Of a DNA stretch of 64,000 nucleotides, positions 23,111 to 33,660 are shown in pieces; position 1 is the stretch's first letter; each line of letters opens with the position of its first letter. Location: assembly GCA_029962745.1 (NCBI GenBank), contig CM057158.1:561464-625463 (forward strand), written 5' to 3'. A model generated the notes under the pieces. It had not been told where the DNA came from. It was given only the letters and a program-made list of their open reading frames with translations, and did not search any database. The DNA is from Echinometra lucunter (Eukaryota; Echinodermata; Echinoidea; Camarodonta; Echinometridae). A program made the position numbers and the translations under genes.

Positions 23111-23554
23111 TGGAGAGAGAGCTTCTCATCAATCGCTTCCAAAATCATATTTTCATTGCAAAATTTTCCAGAGTAGATCTCTGCTGTCTATTCAAATTCC
23201 TGATTCTTCTTTAAATGTGTGCCCTCTTGACATTTTATATATTTGAAGTCTTCACAGGTTGGTTTAAAAAAAAAGAGCAACAGTAAAAAAGTTATTTCAG
23301 TTTTAGATGTATTGTCTAAATTCCTCAGACAACAATTTATGGGAATATTTTTTGAATGCTCTTCTTGTGTGACATGTTTACTTCTTCTTTTTTTTTCATT
23401 TCATTTGTCTCTCCCCTCTGACCACCCCTCTCCCATCCTTTCAAAGACCGTTCATCCATCCAACATATTCTTTTTATCTGCATTTTTCTTATTATTTTTC
23501 ATGGTGAATACAACTACTTTATATGTTTCATATATATTTAGGCTGATGATTCTG

Positions 23555-23712
23555 GGCCCCATTGCATAAAACTTACCATTGATGGTAACTTTGCCATCAC
23601 TGGTAACTTCCATGGCAACCTTGAATTTGATTGGCTGTTAAGCAGTGTTACCACAGTAGCTACCATTGATGGCAGAGTTACCATTAATGTTAAGTTTTAT
23701 GCAACAGGGGCC
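23555..23712. mobile_element. MITE with GGCCCC...TTGCATAAAACTTA ends
   Basis: Terminal inverted repeats of about 35 bp: the left end GGCCCCATTGCATAAAACTT and the reverse complement of the right end GGCCCCTGTTGCATAAAACTT, both continuing into ACCATTGATGGTAACT-like sequence. About 158 bp, no coding capacity. Confidence 0.8.
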
Positions 23713-25490
23713 TGATCAGTGAGTGTGACACGAACTAATATTATACTCATGAGAATCACTGTAGTATGTGCTTTGACACATGTGGGAGTTAATTCATATC
23801 CATTAGTTAATACAGCTTCATTCATTCATTTTTATTATTCGTTCATATTCATTAGTATGGATTTAAAGGCTTTCTTACTCTTAGCAGAGAAAAACCGGAA
23901 TAAAAGCTATTATAAGAACCTTTAAATAGAGTTTCGTTTGTAATGATCTAAGAGAGGCAGATCTAGATTTATCAAGCCACTTAATTTCGTCAAGTGACAT
24001 TTTTCAAGATTTTTTTTTTCTGTCTCTCTATATGAGGCTGGACTTTGATCAATATTAAGAAATGAAATATTAGTTGCCCTTGTACATTCTACTCAGTAAT
24101 CAATGTTATAAAAGCAATTAATGCTTGCAAGAGTGACAACCTAGCTGGTTTTACTTCATCATATTTGCATTTCAGGGAGGCTATTATTCCTATTCAAACA
24201 TTATGCCCTTGATGTAAAGCCTAACAATCAAAAGCCACATAGAGCACCTTGCTGTGGTGTTTCTCTAATACATGTTAGCATAATTTATAGTCTTGTAGTA
24301 TTTCTATGCACAGCTAAAGGATATTTTTTTCTGTGTACTACCAGGAAATATTGTTCAAAATGGAATAAAAATTAATATTCACAAAATTTCAGTGTAGAAA
24401 GTAAATTTCAGTACTTCATGTCTGATTTCAAGTATATTTTCCTCTGTATGTATCCCTGTAATTTTGTAGGGTTCAATGCTAATCTTTTTATATGTTCAAA
24501 GAGTGTTAGCTGAAGATAATTCATTGCTAGTCATTCATTTGCTATTAAAAATGTTAAATGAGTTCGGGAGATGGAATTGTACCATTTTAGCTTTTTGTCA
24601 CCTTGGCCTTGGTTAGCAGTATTATTGTCTCATATTATGGAAGTAGAGTAGATATCTTTTTTTTATTCAAAAACATTCTCGCTCCTTAGATATAGTTATT
24701 TACTCACATTTAGTGACTATTATTAGGATATGAATAAAATGTGTACATTATATATTATGGTTGTAATTTTTGTTTCATTTTAGTTGTATTTACACTATTT
24801 TATACTTCAAAGAATATTATCCACCTAGATGAGTGTTTCCATTTTTAACTCATAAGCATTGTTTATATATCATTTACTTTTATATTTTTATAAAATTTGT
24901 GTAAGGTGTTTTGCTTTAAAGAAAAAGAACAAAGTAAAATAGAATTTTGTGGATATCCTTGTATCATATTCATTGGTATACTGTATCATATTTACAATAT
25001 GTTCTTTTGACTTTTACCTTTACTTTACCCTACTTTTTTAATACTCTTGGGTTTGATATCCAGCAAACTCTTCAGATGGCTGATATTCAACAAATATTGC
25101 AAAAAATTCAGTCAAAACTGAGTGGAGCCAGGACTTGAACTGGATTCTACTAAATTACAACTCTTGATAAAACATATCCATAGTAATTATTTATGGTGAC
25201 TGTTCATGTTATATATTGTGACTGTGATTTTAATAGTATTGTTTTGTTATTGCTGTATGATTTTATTGTTATTTTTAGTTTAATGTAGAGTTTTTATAAG
25301 TTGAAATGTTCATGTGAATCAAAATACCATTTGTATTGTGTAGGAATTGTTTTATTGATCTTTACATGTTCAGACCAGCAGACATTACAGTAACAGACCA
25401 GTTTATAGTAAAATGCCAAGGAAGTTGCCTTTGGTTGTAGATATGAATGACAAGAGTTTGCTTGAAATTAAGACACAGTCACACATATCA
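23713..25490. other. Intergenic, nothing recognised
   Basis: AT-rich sequence with no supported exon, RNA gene or repeat boundary. Confidence 0.5.
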
Positions 25491-25722
25491 GCGGCGTATC
25501 CAGAAATTTGTAAGGGGCGGGGGCAGATCAGCTTTTTCAGGTGTCTGTTTTACCCCCCAAATTTGCTGATGAGCAACAAAAAAAGGGGGGTCTCAGCTTC
25601 AGAAGGGGGGCTGCAGCCCATTTGGGCTCCCCTCCCTCCAGCAAAAAAGGGGGGTCTCAGCTTCAAATGGGGGCACAGGTTGCGGCTGATTCCCCCCCCC
25701 CCCCCATCCACCTCTGCATATG
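25491..25722 (+). repeat. GC-rich interspersed repeat, copy 2
   Basis: Begins GCGGCGTATCCAGAAATTTG, then GGGGCGGGGGC, then CTTTTTCAGGTGTCTGTTTTACCC, and ends in a C run (25692-25705) and CACCTCTGCATATG. Shares order and wording with 436-613 on the other strand. A 25-bp-scale phrase GGGGGGTCTCAGCTTC occurs twice inside. The open frames are artefacts. Confidence 0.6.
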
Positions 25723-26059
25723 AACCACATGTGCTACATTCCTTTTATCATCTCCCAGTTTTGTAATCTAGGATTTAGCTTATACCTCTCTTTGAAGCAA
25801 GAGAAATTAGATTATCAGCCAAATATTGTGATGTAATTTCTTAGTTATACTAAATAGGTCTGTTGTGTAACTGAGAGGGATTTGTAAGTATCTGGATTTA
25901 TTAACATGATAGAAATAGGAAAAATTGTGAGAAAACCTGCTAATCAGGTTTTCCTTAGGCACTTGCAGAAAATATAATCAAGAAGAAAGGAGAAAGAGAA
26001 ATTGACACTGGAACAAGTACGCTTGTGCTTCTCATATTACGCCAGGCCAACAATTACTT

Positions 26060-26340
26060 CCAAGAAATTTTTTTGTTGGAGAAGGAGAGAGAGATGGTTA
26101 GTTCTGATTGGCATCCTCGCTTCCAATCAATAATTAGAGATTTCTTCATCTTCTTCTTCTTCATCGTCTTGGGCAAAATGGTTTGAGTTTGCAGTGCGTG
26201 ACACACTGGGAGTGTGTAGCTTGCTAGCGTTAGAGAAGCAGCTATGTAATGTGAGATAGATAAGATGTGTCCTTTATATCTGGCAGATAAATATTACGAG
26301 GTCCTACGCATAGTTCTTTATTAATCTTGCCGTGAATTTG
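26060..26340. promoter_or_regulatory. Candidate regulatory stretch with GATA-like sites
   Basis: More complex than its AT-rich surroundings, with CAATAATTAGAG, AGATAGATAAGATG (overlapping GATA sites), GCTTGCTAGCG and CAGATAAATATTACG. It also holds a short TCTTCATCTTCTTC run. No coding frame. Conservation untested. Confidence 0.2.
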
Positions 26341-26970
26341 GCATTTTCTTCTGTCCGAATGAGGTGCTGGAAATGTCAGAACTTATTTTGCATATGTTAC
26401 TTGAACTTTAAAGAAGGTACCATCTTTCCATACAGCATCTTACTTTTATTATCATATTATTGATGATAACATGGCTGAGAGCCAAGAAGGCATAAACTTT
26501 TATCCTTGTACATTGACATACTTTACGCGGAATTGATGCCCTTATGGCTGTGAACAGATGATACACAATGCATCATTAGCATTTTGCTTTTATTAAGCTA
26601 CTACAAGTAATGATGCCATTGATTGCGCACCAACAGGATAACAATTTGTACTGTTTTTAATGCTTTACATGGATTTAATGCCCTTATGATCCTGAGCAGA
26701 CCATACAGAGTATATGATATCCTAAAAGCTAGGTCATTTTACTCATGTCATTTACTCATGTCATTTATTCATATCATTGTATCCAGACACCCTTATGGCT
26801 CTCACTATAGATGGTATGTCTTTATACTTTGTGCCATTTTATTTCTTAATGTATGGCTGAGATGGTATTTATATTGAAGTTCTTCTGCTTCTCAGCATCT
26901 TGCCTAATAGTATGATATAAGATTAGCAGTGAGAAGATGAAACAATAATGTAAAACACTCAACATTTTGA

Positions 26971-27050
26971 TTCACCCATTGCCTACTGGAACCGGGTGAT
27001 CCCTGTATTAAGTCTATGGGAATGAAATCATTTAGTAGTCAACGGGTTAA
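26971..27050. mobile_element. ~80 bp inverted-repeat mini-element, copy 1
   Basis: Left CACCCATTGCCTACTGG and right TAGTAGTCAACGGGTTAA are imperfect inverted ends around ATCCCTGTATTAAGTCTATG. A matching copy is at 50585-50667. Too small to code; a very short MITE. Confidence 0.6.
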
Positions 27051-27390
27051 GATTAAGCACATTATGATGCAGGGATCATAACTGCAATATAGGTGTTCAG
27101 GTAATAAAACAAATCTCATTCAAATTCTTGCACATTCCATTGCATGTGGTAATGGTACCACACCAGAATTGCATATTGGAGTAAAGACACCAACAATACT
27201 TGTCTCATGAAGTCATACATACAGAGTTTAAGAACCCTTGACCTATATTTGAATTCGGAATACACTTTTGTGTAAATTGTTAGTTGCATTTAGACACGTT
27301 GAAAGATTTCCATCTCAGCTTCATCACAATGATCACTGTAAATAGTATATCAAAGTGTTTCTTTTTTTAATGATACAACACGTTTATTTC

Positions 27391-27406
27391 CGGGGGGGGG
27401 GGGGGG
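27391..27406. repeat. Poly-G tract
   Basis: About 16 G in a row following TTTCC and followed by a T run after 27417. Confidence 0.8.
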
Positions 27407-27417
27407 TTCAGTTTCAA

Positions 27418-29390
27418 TTTTTTTTTTAATAGTACATAAAAAATTGTATGTTTTAATTGTGAATCAAGATTCTTACTGGTATAAATACTCTCAGAAGTTC
27501 ATGTAAGTTGCTTTTTTCTTTCTTTTTTTTTCCATTACATTTCTATTAATTGGTGTGAGGTGTATGAATAAGTTCAGTATTGAGTAGATTATTCCAACTA
27601 GAATATTATATAATGTAGTTAGTATTATTCTCATAGTAGATTGAAATCCCTCCATGTGGTTTGTGTGTTATTTAGGTCTAGCATTCCAACTCTAGTTGCA
27701 ATTATGTATGTTTTGTATCATTTATTTATGCACAATGCTTCTTTGTATGCTCAACTCTTTATCTTAATGCACTCTCTATGTTCACATATTATTTTGAATT
27801 CACATACTGCTTTTGATTTCTATTGACTTAGCCTTGGTTTTAGTTTTGATTGTGTGTGTGATTTTGTATTCATTTAAGTAATATTCATGGGCTGATAAAT
27901 TAATAGAACACAATTAATTTGTTTGATGCTTGGATACATTTTTGAAAATTTGTAATATGTAAGTGGTTTTGTTAAAAATTAATGATTAAATTAGATGAAA
28001 TGATTCAAAAGAGATGGACTGGGTTTTGGGGGGTTGATTTTTTTGTAATTCGACACAAAATTATTGAGCATGAAATGGCATCCAGATTTGTGTGTGTTTT
28101 GCAGCAATATGATTTAGCTTTAAATATGCTTTTCATTTTTCAATTTTGCAGCTGATGTGAATTAATATTTTTAATATTCTTGTGATAATTACAAAATTTG
28201 GCTCAAGTATTTCCATCGCAAAAGTATTTCAAATTGAAGAGATTTCTTTGCTCAGTGGCAAAGCACAAACCCCATTGGCACCGAGCAGTTCTTTTTTTAG
28301 TTGTATCATTACGCGTGTTCTATGTTTGTGGTTTACAAAATCAATTAAACATTGATTCAGATTTCAAAGAACAAACAAATACAGATTTTTAGAATACTAG
28401 AAAGGTTATCAAGCCAATTATTTTATATTTTAGGTTTTTACTTCAAAAGTTCTTGTTTGTTTTGTATCATCCAGTTGATATTAGATTTACATAATTTTTT
28501 GTAAAGAAAGTTAACTTTTTTTTATTAAAATGTATTAATACCATTGTTATAATTTTTTCATTAAATTCATTAGTTGCAAGTACAGGCAGACTGACTTTGT
28601 GCTCTGCTTTATTTTGTAAGTGTTGTGTGTCATTTTGTTCAGTCCTGAAAGGGCATTATATCATATAATTTACATGGTGATAATTCCCATTTAGCTCTGG
28701 ACAGAATTGTGTATTGTTAGAAATTTTTAAATATATCAAAATAAAAAAAGGATGGAAAGAAAAAAAGATGAGCTAAGAAGGGAAGAGAGAATTAGGAAAT
28801 ACATGATGAAATTTAACATGGAAGAATATGATGAAGGGGAATGAGAGCATTAAGAGAAAAGGAGGTGAAAGTGGAAAGGATCAGAGAGAATGTGAAATAG
28901 TACCGTGATATAGTGGAGGAGGATGAGGAGAAAGATGAAGAATGATGGAACAAGGGGAGGAAAGAAAAATGAGGAGAGAGGGGAGGAGCGTTGGTAAGGT
29001 TGCTTGAGAGGGAATTGGTAAAATTAACAAGAGAAGTATATGTCGGGAAAACCTGAGACAATGAGATAGGAACAGAGATAACAGGAGAGGGAAGGATGAC
29101 AGATGGTGAGTGAAGGAAGGGTGAAAGGGATAGGTTTATATGGATAACAAGCATTTGAGAGAGGATGATAATAACGCAGAGCTTGAGAAAATGTATAGAG
29201 AGACATTTGCAAGGTGTTACATATTATACGATGAAGTCTATATGAGGAAATAACTAAAATACAGTATGACGATAGTCTAAAAAGTTGATTCAATTTGGCC
29301 TTGAGTTAACAAATTTTCATTTGTTATACTGAACAATCAACGATACACGAAGAACAGCCCTTTAGCTTCATTGATATCAATAAAATTCTA
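27418..29390. other. Intergenic; purine-rich 28740-29130
   Basis: AT-rich without recognisable genes. From 28740 to about 29130 the plus strand is strongly A/G rich, which opens long serine/proline-rich frames on the minus strand; these are compositional. Confidence 0.5.
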
Positions 29391-29399
29391 CAATTCCAC

Positions 29400-29430
29400 A
29401 CCCCCCCCCCCTCGATTTCTCTCTCTCTCT

Positions 29431-29464
<34 letters not shown>
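29400..29464. repeat. Poly-C, (CT)n and poly-T block
   Basis: C run to 29412, then (CT)n to about 29433, then about 31 T to 29464. Confidence 0.85.
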
Positions 29465-29467
<3 letters not shown>

Positions 29468-29582
29468 ATGACTGCATTGATTATAGTTCCATAAAAATCA
29501 GCATCTAATCATATTTTTGTAAAACTGATATGATCATAGTTTTGGTCACAGTCCAAACATTGATTCCCTGGTGATTTTCCCG

Positions 29583-29720
29583 AGGTACCTCCTCATAATG
29601 CGTTAACTCCGCCCACAGAATAACATTTAACCAATGAGCTATCGGAAACGGGAAGGAAGTCCTTGTCAATCATAATTCGTCCCTTGATAAAAGCGCGCGC
29701 GCGGGAAAAGTCCCTGAAGA
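29583..29720. promoter_or_regulatory. Orphan promoter-like patch (CCAAT, GC box, E2F)
   Basis: Contains CTCCGCCCAC (GC-box like), ACCAATGAG (CCAAT box), TTGATAAAAG and GCGCGCGCGGGAAAAG, which includes a perfect E2F-type GCGGGAAA. Such combinations mark cell-cycle gene promoters. Downstream on the plus strand an ATG at 29818 opens only 61 codons without recognisable family, so the transcribed product, if any, is unknown. Confidence 0.35.
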
Positions 29721-30544
29721 CAAGTGGAGCAGGTTTTACGTGGGTTGTAACCCACCTCTCGCATTTCATTACGGTTTTAGCTTGTTTCACCCCAAAACAC
29801 AGACTTCTTTTCTCACTATGTCGCCAGAAATCAAGTGTGCAGTCTTTAACCATCCGTCAAAGCTCGCTCATGATTTAAACTCAAAATTTCATCGAATTTC
29901 CTGTCATTTCTCCCTCACTAGCTTCCCTTCTCTTCAACGTGCTTGGCCATTTCCAATATCAGAATTGCGAAGAAATTCGGCCCAGAAACGATCTGCTTAT
30001 TAGCTTTTCACATTCTTAGATAATCTATCTCTCGATTTTTGAAGGTCATGCTAATCATTCTGGATGGCGTGAGAAGAAAGTACATGGGACCTCTATATTG
30101 ATCAAAACTTTTCTTCTTGGATTTGTTCGAAATATTCTTTCTACCATCCAGGCTTCTGAACTTAATTTGTGGCTTCCTTTGCCCTTAGAATGATTCTTGC
30201 ATTGTTATTCATGTTATTAGTGAACTGGTATCCAACGAGCTATTTATCAGTTGAAAGAAAACGAATTTAAAAGATCGTTTTATTCTGATCGTTTTATTCT
30301 GTTAATCAAAATTAATGGACAGTAAATCTTCAAGTAAAACAATTCAAAGGATTTCGAAGAAAAATCAAAACCCTCAGATTACCTTATAATCTGGATGTGA
30401 CATACAAAACTCTTCAAAGCATCAATTAAATCCACAATATATCGAATATAATTATATAATTTAGTCTCTTCGTAATTTGAATGAAGTGAAAGATTTGTCT
30501 TGCATTTCACTAGGCCTTATGTACGTCCTCTTTTTATATGTCCT

Positions 30545-30595
30545 CTTTCTCTTTCTCTCTCTCTCTCTCTGTCTCTATCTATTCTCTCTTTCCCT

Positions 30596-30627
<32 letters not shown>

Positions 30628-30705
30628 CCCTCTTTTTTTCACCCTCCCCTCCCCTCTCTCTCCCTCTCCCCCCCCCCTTCACTCTCTATCTCTATCTCTC
30701 TCTCC
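30545..30705. repeat. CT-rich microsatellite tract
   Basis: Successive (CT)n and C-rich runs. All three plus frames are open because of composition. Confidence 0.85.
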
Positions 30706-31015
30706 ACCAGGGGCGGCGTCATGGTATTTTGATCGGGGCATGTATTTTTCTGGTTTGTAAACCTCGGCCCACAGGTGAGTTTATTAACGTTTTATATGAA
30801 CAAAAAACTTAGCTGATAAAATTATACTGTTGCATGACCCTCTCTTCCCGCACTCTCCTCTTTTTCTTCTTCTTCTTCTTCTTCTTCTTCTTCTTCTTCT
30901 TCTTCTTCTTCTTCTTCTTCTTCTTCTTCTTCTTCTTCTTCTTCTTCTTCTTCTTCTTCTTCTTCTTCCTCTCTTTTTTAAATCACTTGAAATATCATGG
31001 GGGCCGCCCCCTGCC
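30706..31015. mobile_element. Possible MITE with CCAGGGGCGGCGTCATG ends carrying (TTC)n
   Basis: Left CAGGGGCGGCGTCATGG and right CATGGGGGCCGCCCCCTG are imperfect inverted ends. The interior contains the TTC repeat. Only one copy is in the window, so boundaries are tentative. Confidence 0.4.
30864..30968. repeat. (TTC)35 trinucleotide repeat
   Basis: About 105 bp of uninterrupted TTC (GAA on the other strand). The poly-F, poly-L and poly-R frames are artefacts. Long GAA/TTC tracts can form triplexes. Confidence 0.95.
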
Positions 31016-31748
31016 CCTATAACTTTTATGTCATGCATGGTAAGGAAGAAAAATGACAAGGAATCTCGACCTCTACGGTGGATATTATCCAGTTAGGCTA
31101 ATATGGTATGGTTTCAATCTCAATTTGTCTAATCCATGTTCTTGCGATTAATTTCTTTCTGGTTTAAATTGTTAAACCAACTGCTTCGTCTGGCCGTTGT
31201 CACTTTCTTCGCATCTTTCAAGCTTGATCTTATTTTGACACCCACAATTGAATGACGAGTATATAGTGAAAGTCTGAGATGAGTATTTAAAAGAGTCTGG
31301 TGGCTATTTTGAAATCGGTTGTCTGAGATGAGTTCTCTAAAGGGAATATGACCGCCTACATCTAGCGTTAAACCGTCTGTCTTGTGCATTACTCACCCAT
31401 TGCTGCAATTAGAAATATCAGTTTGTGTGCTTGGCTATTGCTTGATAACTTTAAATCAAATCAATACGAGATCGGATCTTTTCCGACGCTTGATGGGAAT
31501 CTAACAGGGGAGTTGACAGGACCGATTAGTGAGGGATAAACATGAAGAGTTTGGCAAGCCTGTTTAATCTTGAAATCTTTACAAGTTTAACTGTAAAGTG
31601 ACAGGCAAATGTTTAGGAGTTGAATAATTTTGATCTTCTGCTGTCCATTACTTCTTCATGCATCTAAACCGATGATCACAATGTGGAGATCTGAATCCGT
31701 TTAATGTTTTTTAATTCTCTCTTTGAGATATATATTCTTTATAATAAT

Positions 31749-31787
31749 AATGCATGAATGATAAGATTTTCTTATCATTCATGCATT
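31749..31787. repeat. Perfect 18-bp hairpin with 3-nt loop
   Basis: AATGCATGAATGATAAGA, loop TTT, then its exact reverse complement. Small and AT-rich. No neighbouring element ends were found. Confidence 0.85.
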
Positions 31788-31825
31788 TTAATTTTCATGA
31801 TTTTGAATACACAGAAATGTGATTC

Positions 31826-32130
31826 GGATGTGTTTTGGTCCAGTGGATAAGTCTCCGGACTTTGAACCACAAGGTACTGGGTTCGAATCCCTGCCGCAGC
31901 ACTAATATCTAATGTCCTTTGGCAAGAAATTAATCTACATTTGCCATACTCGACCCAGGTGAGGTAAATGGGTACCTGGCAGGAGTTATTCCTTGAAATG
32001 CTTGTGCGCTGTAAAAGGCTGCCGGGCTATAAAGCCGGGGTAGTGATATCCAAAGTTCTTAGGAACCGAATAGAGACGTTAGATAATAATGTGATATGCG
32101 CTATACAAGAACGGAATATTATTATTCCTG
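31826..32130 (+). mobile_element. tRNA-derived SINE (GTGGATAA family), best copy
   Basis: The head has GGTCCAGTGGATAAGTCTC (A-box region) and GGGTTCGAATCCCTG (B box GGTTCGAATCC). The body follows as GTCCTTTGGCAAG, CTCGACCCAGGTGAGG, AAATGGGTACCTGGCAGG, TTCCTTGAAATGCTTG and GGCTGCCGGGCTATAAAGCC. The tail is GCGCTATACAAGAACGG with ATTATTATT. It shares blocks with 12990-13292, 17583-17697 and probably 53465-53720. The head and body style match SINEs known from sea urchins and other marine deuterostomes. Non-coding. Confidence 0.85.
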
Positions 32131-33319
32131 TGATTTTCTCATTCCGCGAATTTTCATTACTTTCCAAAAACACCTTTTTGTTCTGACCAGTACCACCAAT
32201 CAACCGAATTGATGATAATCATTTAAGAAATGATTCAAGTCCATTTCTCGCGAAAACATTTTATTGCGATAATATTTTGAAATATGTTAGAGAGCATACA
32301 CACCGGAACATCTAGCTAGCATTGCATAATGGGAGCAGGGATGCGAGGCTGCCCAAAACAGTCCTTGTAGACCCCTATCATTTTCGGACACGTCACTGCA
32401 AGAAAGAATGGAATCCATTATTACAGGGGTATTATTTAATATCTAGCCTATTCATTTTGATCAATTGCAATTCTCACCCAACATCGATCGACAGTGATCA
32501 CGATGACACAAATTAATCTACATTTCAAAAAATTACTGATATGTAATTATATAGGCCTACGTTTCGTTTTTCCAAGTATAAATCTAAGTCTACAGACTAA
32601 GATGAAATCTATGTAAAATGTAAATCTGTAAATTGACAGTCAAAGTGATTAATAAGGCCTGTATATTCATCACGACTCGTATCACCTTACCCTTTTGAAA
32701 TGTCTTTGGTTTTTATCTCTACAATCACAGTTTCCTGAGGAGATATCTCTTGTCAAGCTATCACACTCGTTATTCATTAAACTCCATCCCATGTTTTCGT
32801 GATAGGTTGAAACAAAAAACCGACATAGAAATGGGTAATTAATGCAACATTTTAACACCCGAGGGTGATCCGTCTTACACGAGCTCCGATTCTTCCTGTT
32901 TTCACCGGACTTTAGAAACATGGAAACCGTTTTGATGCGGGAAGCATAGAGAGGCCTGCATTGCTATTAGTCATATTATAATACTATCCAATTACAAAAT
33001 TCTAATAGCTATATGATAAACCATCCAAAGTACTGACCTTTACACTATGACAAACATAATAAACAGATGAATTTTGCATGTTAATTGGAGATCTAAAGTT
33101 TTGTAATAGGCGAGTGGAAATGTTTACCGATTCAAAGGGATTTTGACAAAATGAGAGTTTCAGATTTATGCTTCCCCAGTCATGTCAAATAACGAACATG
33201 GATATGTGATGTGGAAAAGGTGCACCTTTCTCAATCCCTCTAGAAAACTGCTATTTCCCTTGTCGTCCATTTCTGCATCAGACTTCTATCAGCAATATTG
33301 CGCATTATGATGCAGATGG
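32131..33319. other. Intergenic, nothing recognised
   Basis: No supported exon or repeat. Confidence 0.5.
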
Positions 33320-33660
33320 TCTTTCTCGTCCTCCTCTTCCCCCTCCCCCATGCACTCTTCTCTGTTACTTCTATCCTTTTTCTCGTTCTCTTTCTCTTTA
33401 TCATTCTCTAGTACCATCTAACTTTCCTTCTCTCCTCTCCCCATTCCCCTTCCCCTTCCCCTTACTATATCTCCTCTTCTTTTCTCCTTAAGTCCCTCCT
33501 GCCGCCCCCCCCCCTCTCTCTCCCCTCCTCCCCTCCCTTCCTCCTCCTCCTCCTCTCTCTTTCTCTCTCTCTCTCTGTCCATCTCCCTCTCATCGACTTA
33601 TACCTTTCCTTACACCTGTATCCTCTTCATTCTTTATAATATCTGTCTTTCCTCGTAGTG
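33320..33660. repeat. Pyrimidine-rich low-complexity region
   Basis: Over 300 bp of mostly C/T, with CCTCCTCCTCC and (CT)n patches and a C run near 33505. Confidence 0.8.

Noticed and set aside
23595..23625. RFX X-box-like CCATGGCAACC
   Set aside because: It lies inside a MITE and matches only a half site. No link to a ciliary gene promoter.
29740..30003. 87-codon frame downstream of the CCAAT/E2F patch
   Set aside because: Starts at GTG. The first ATG (29818) leaves 61 residues without motif. Kept only as a promoter-like finding.
30784..31096. Poly-R, poly-L and poly-F frames
   Set aside because: Pure artefact of the (TTC)n repeat.
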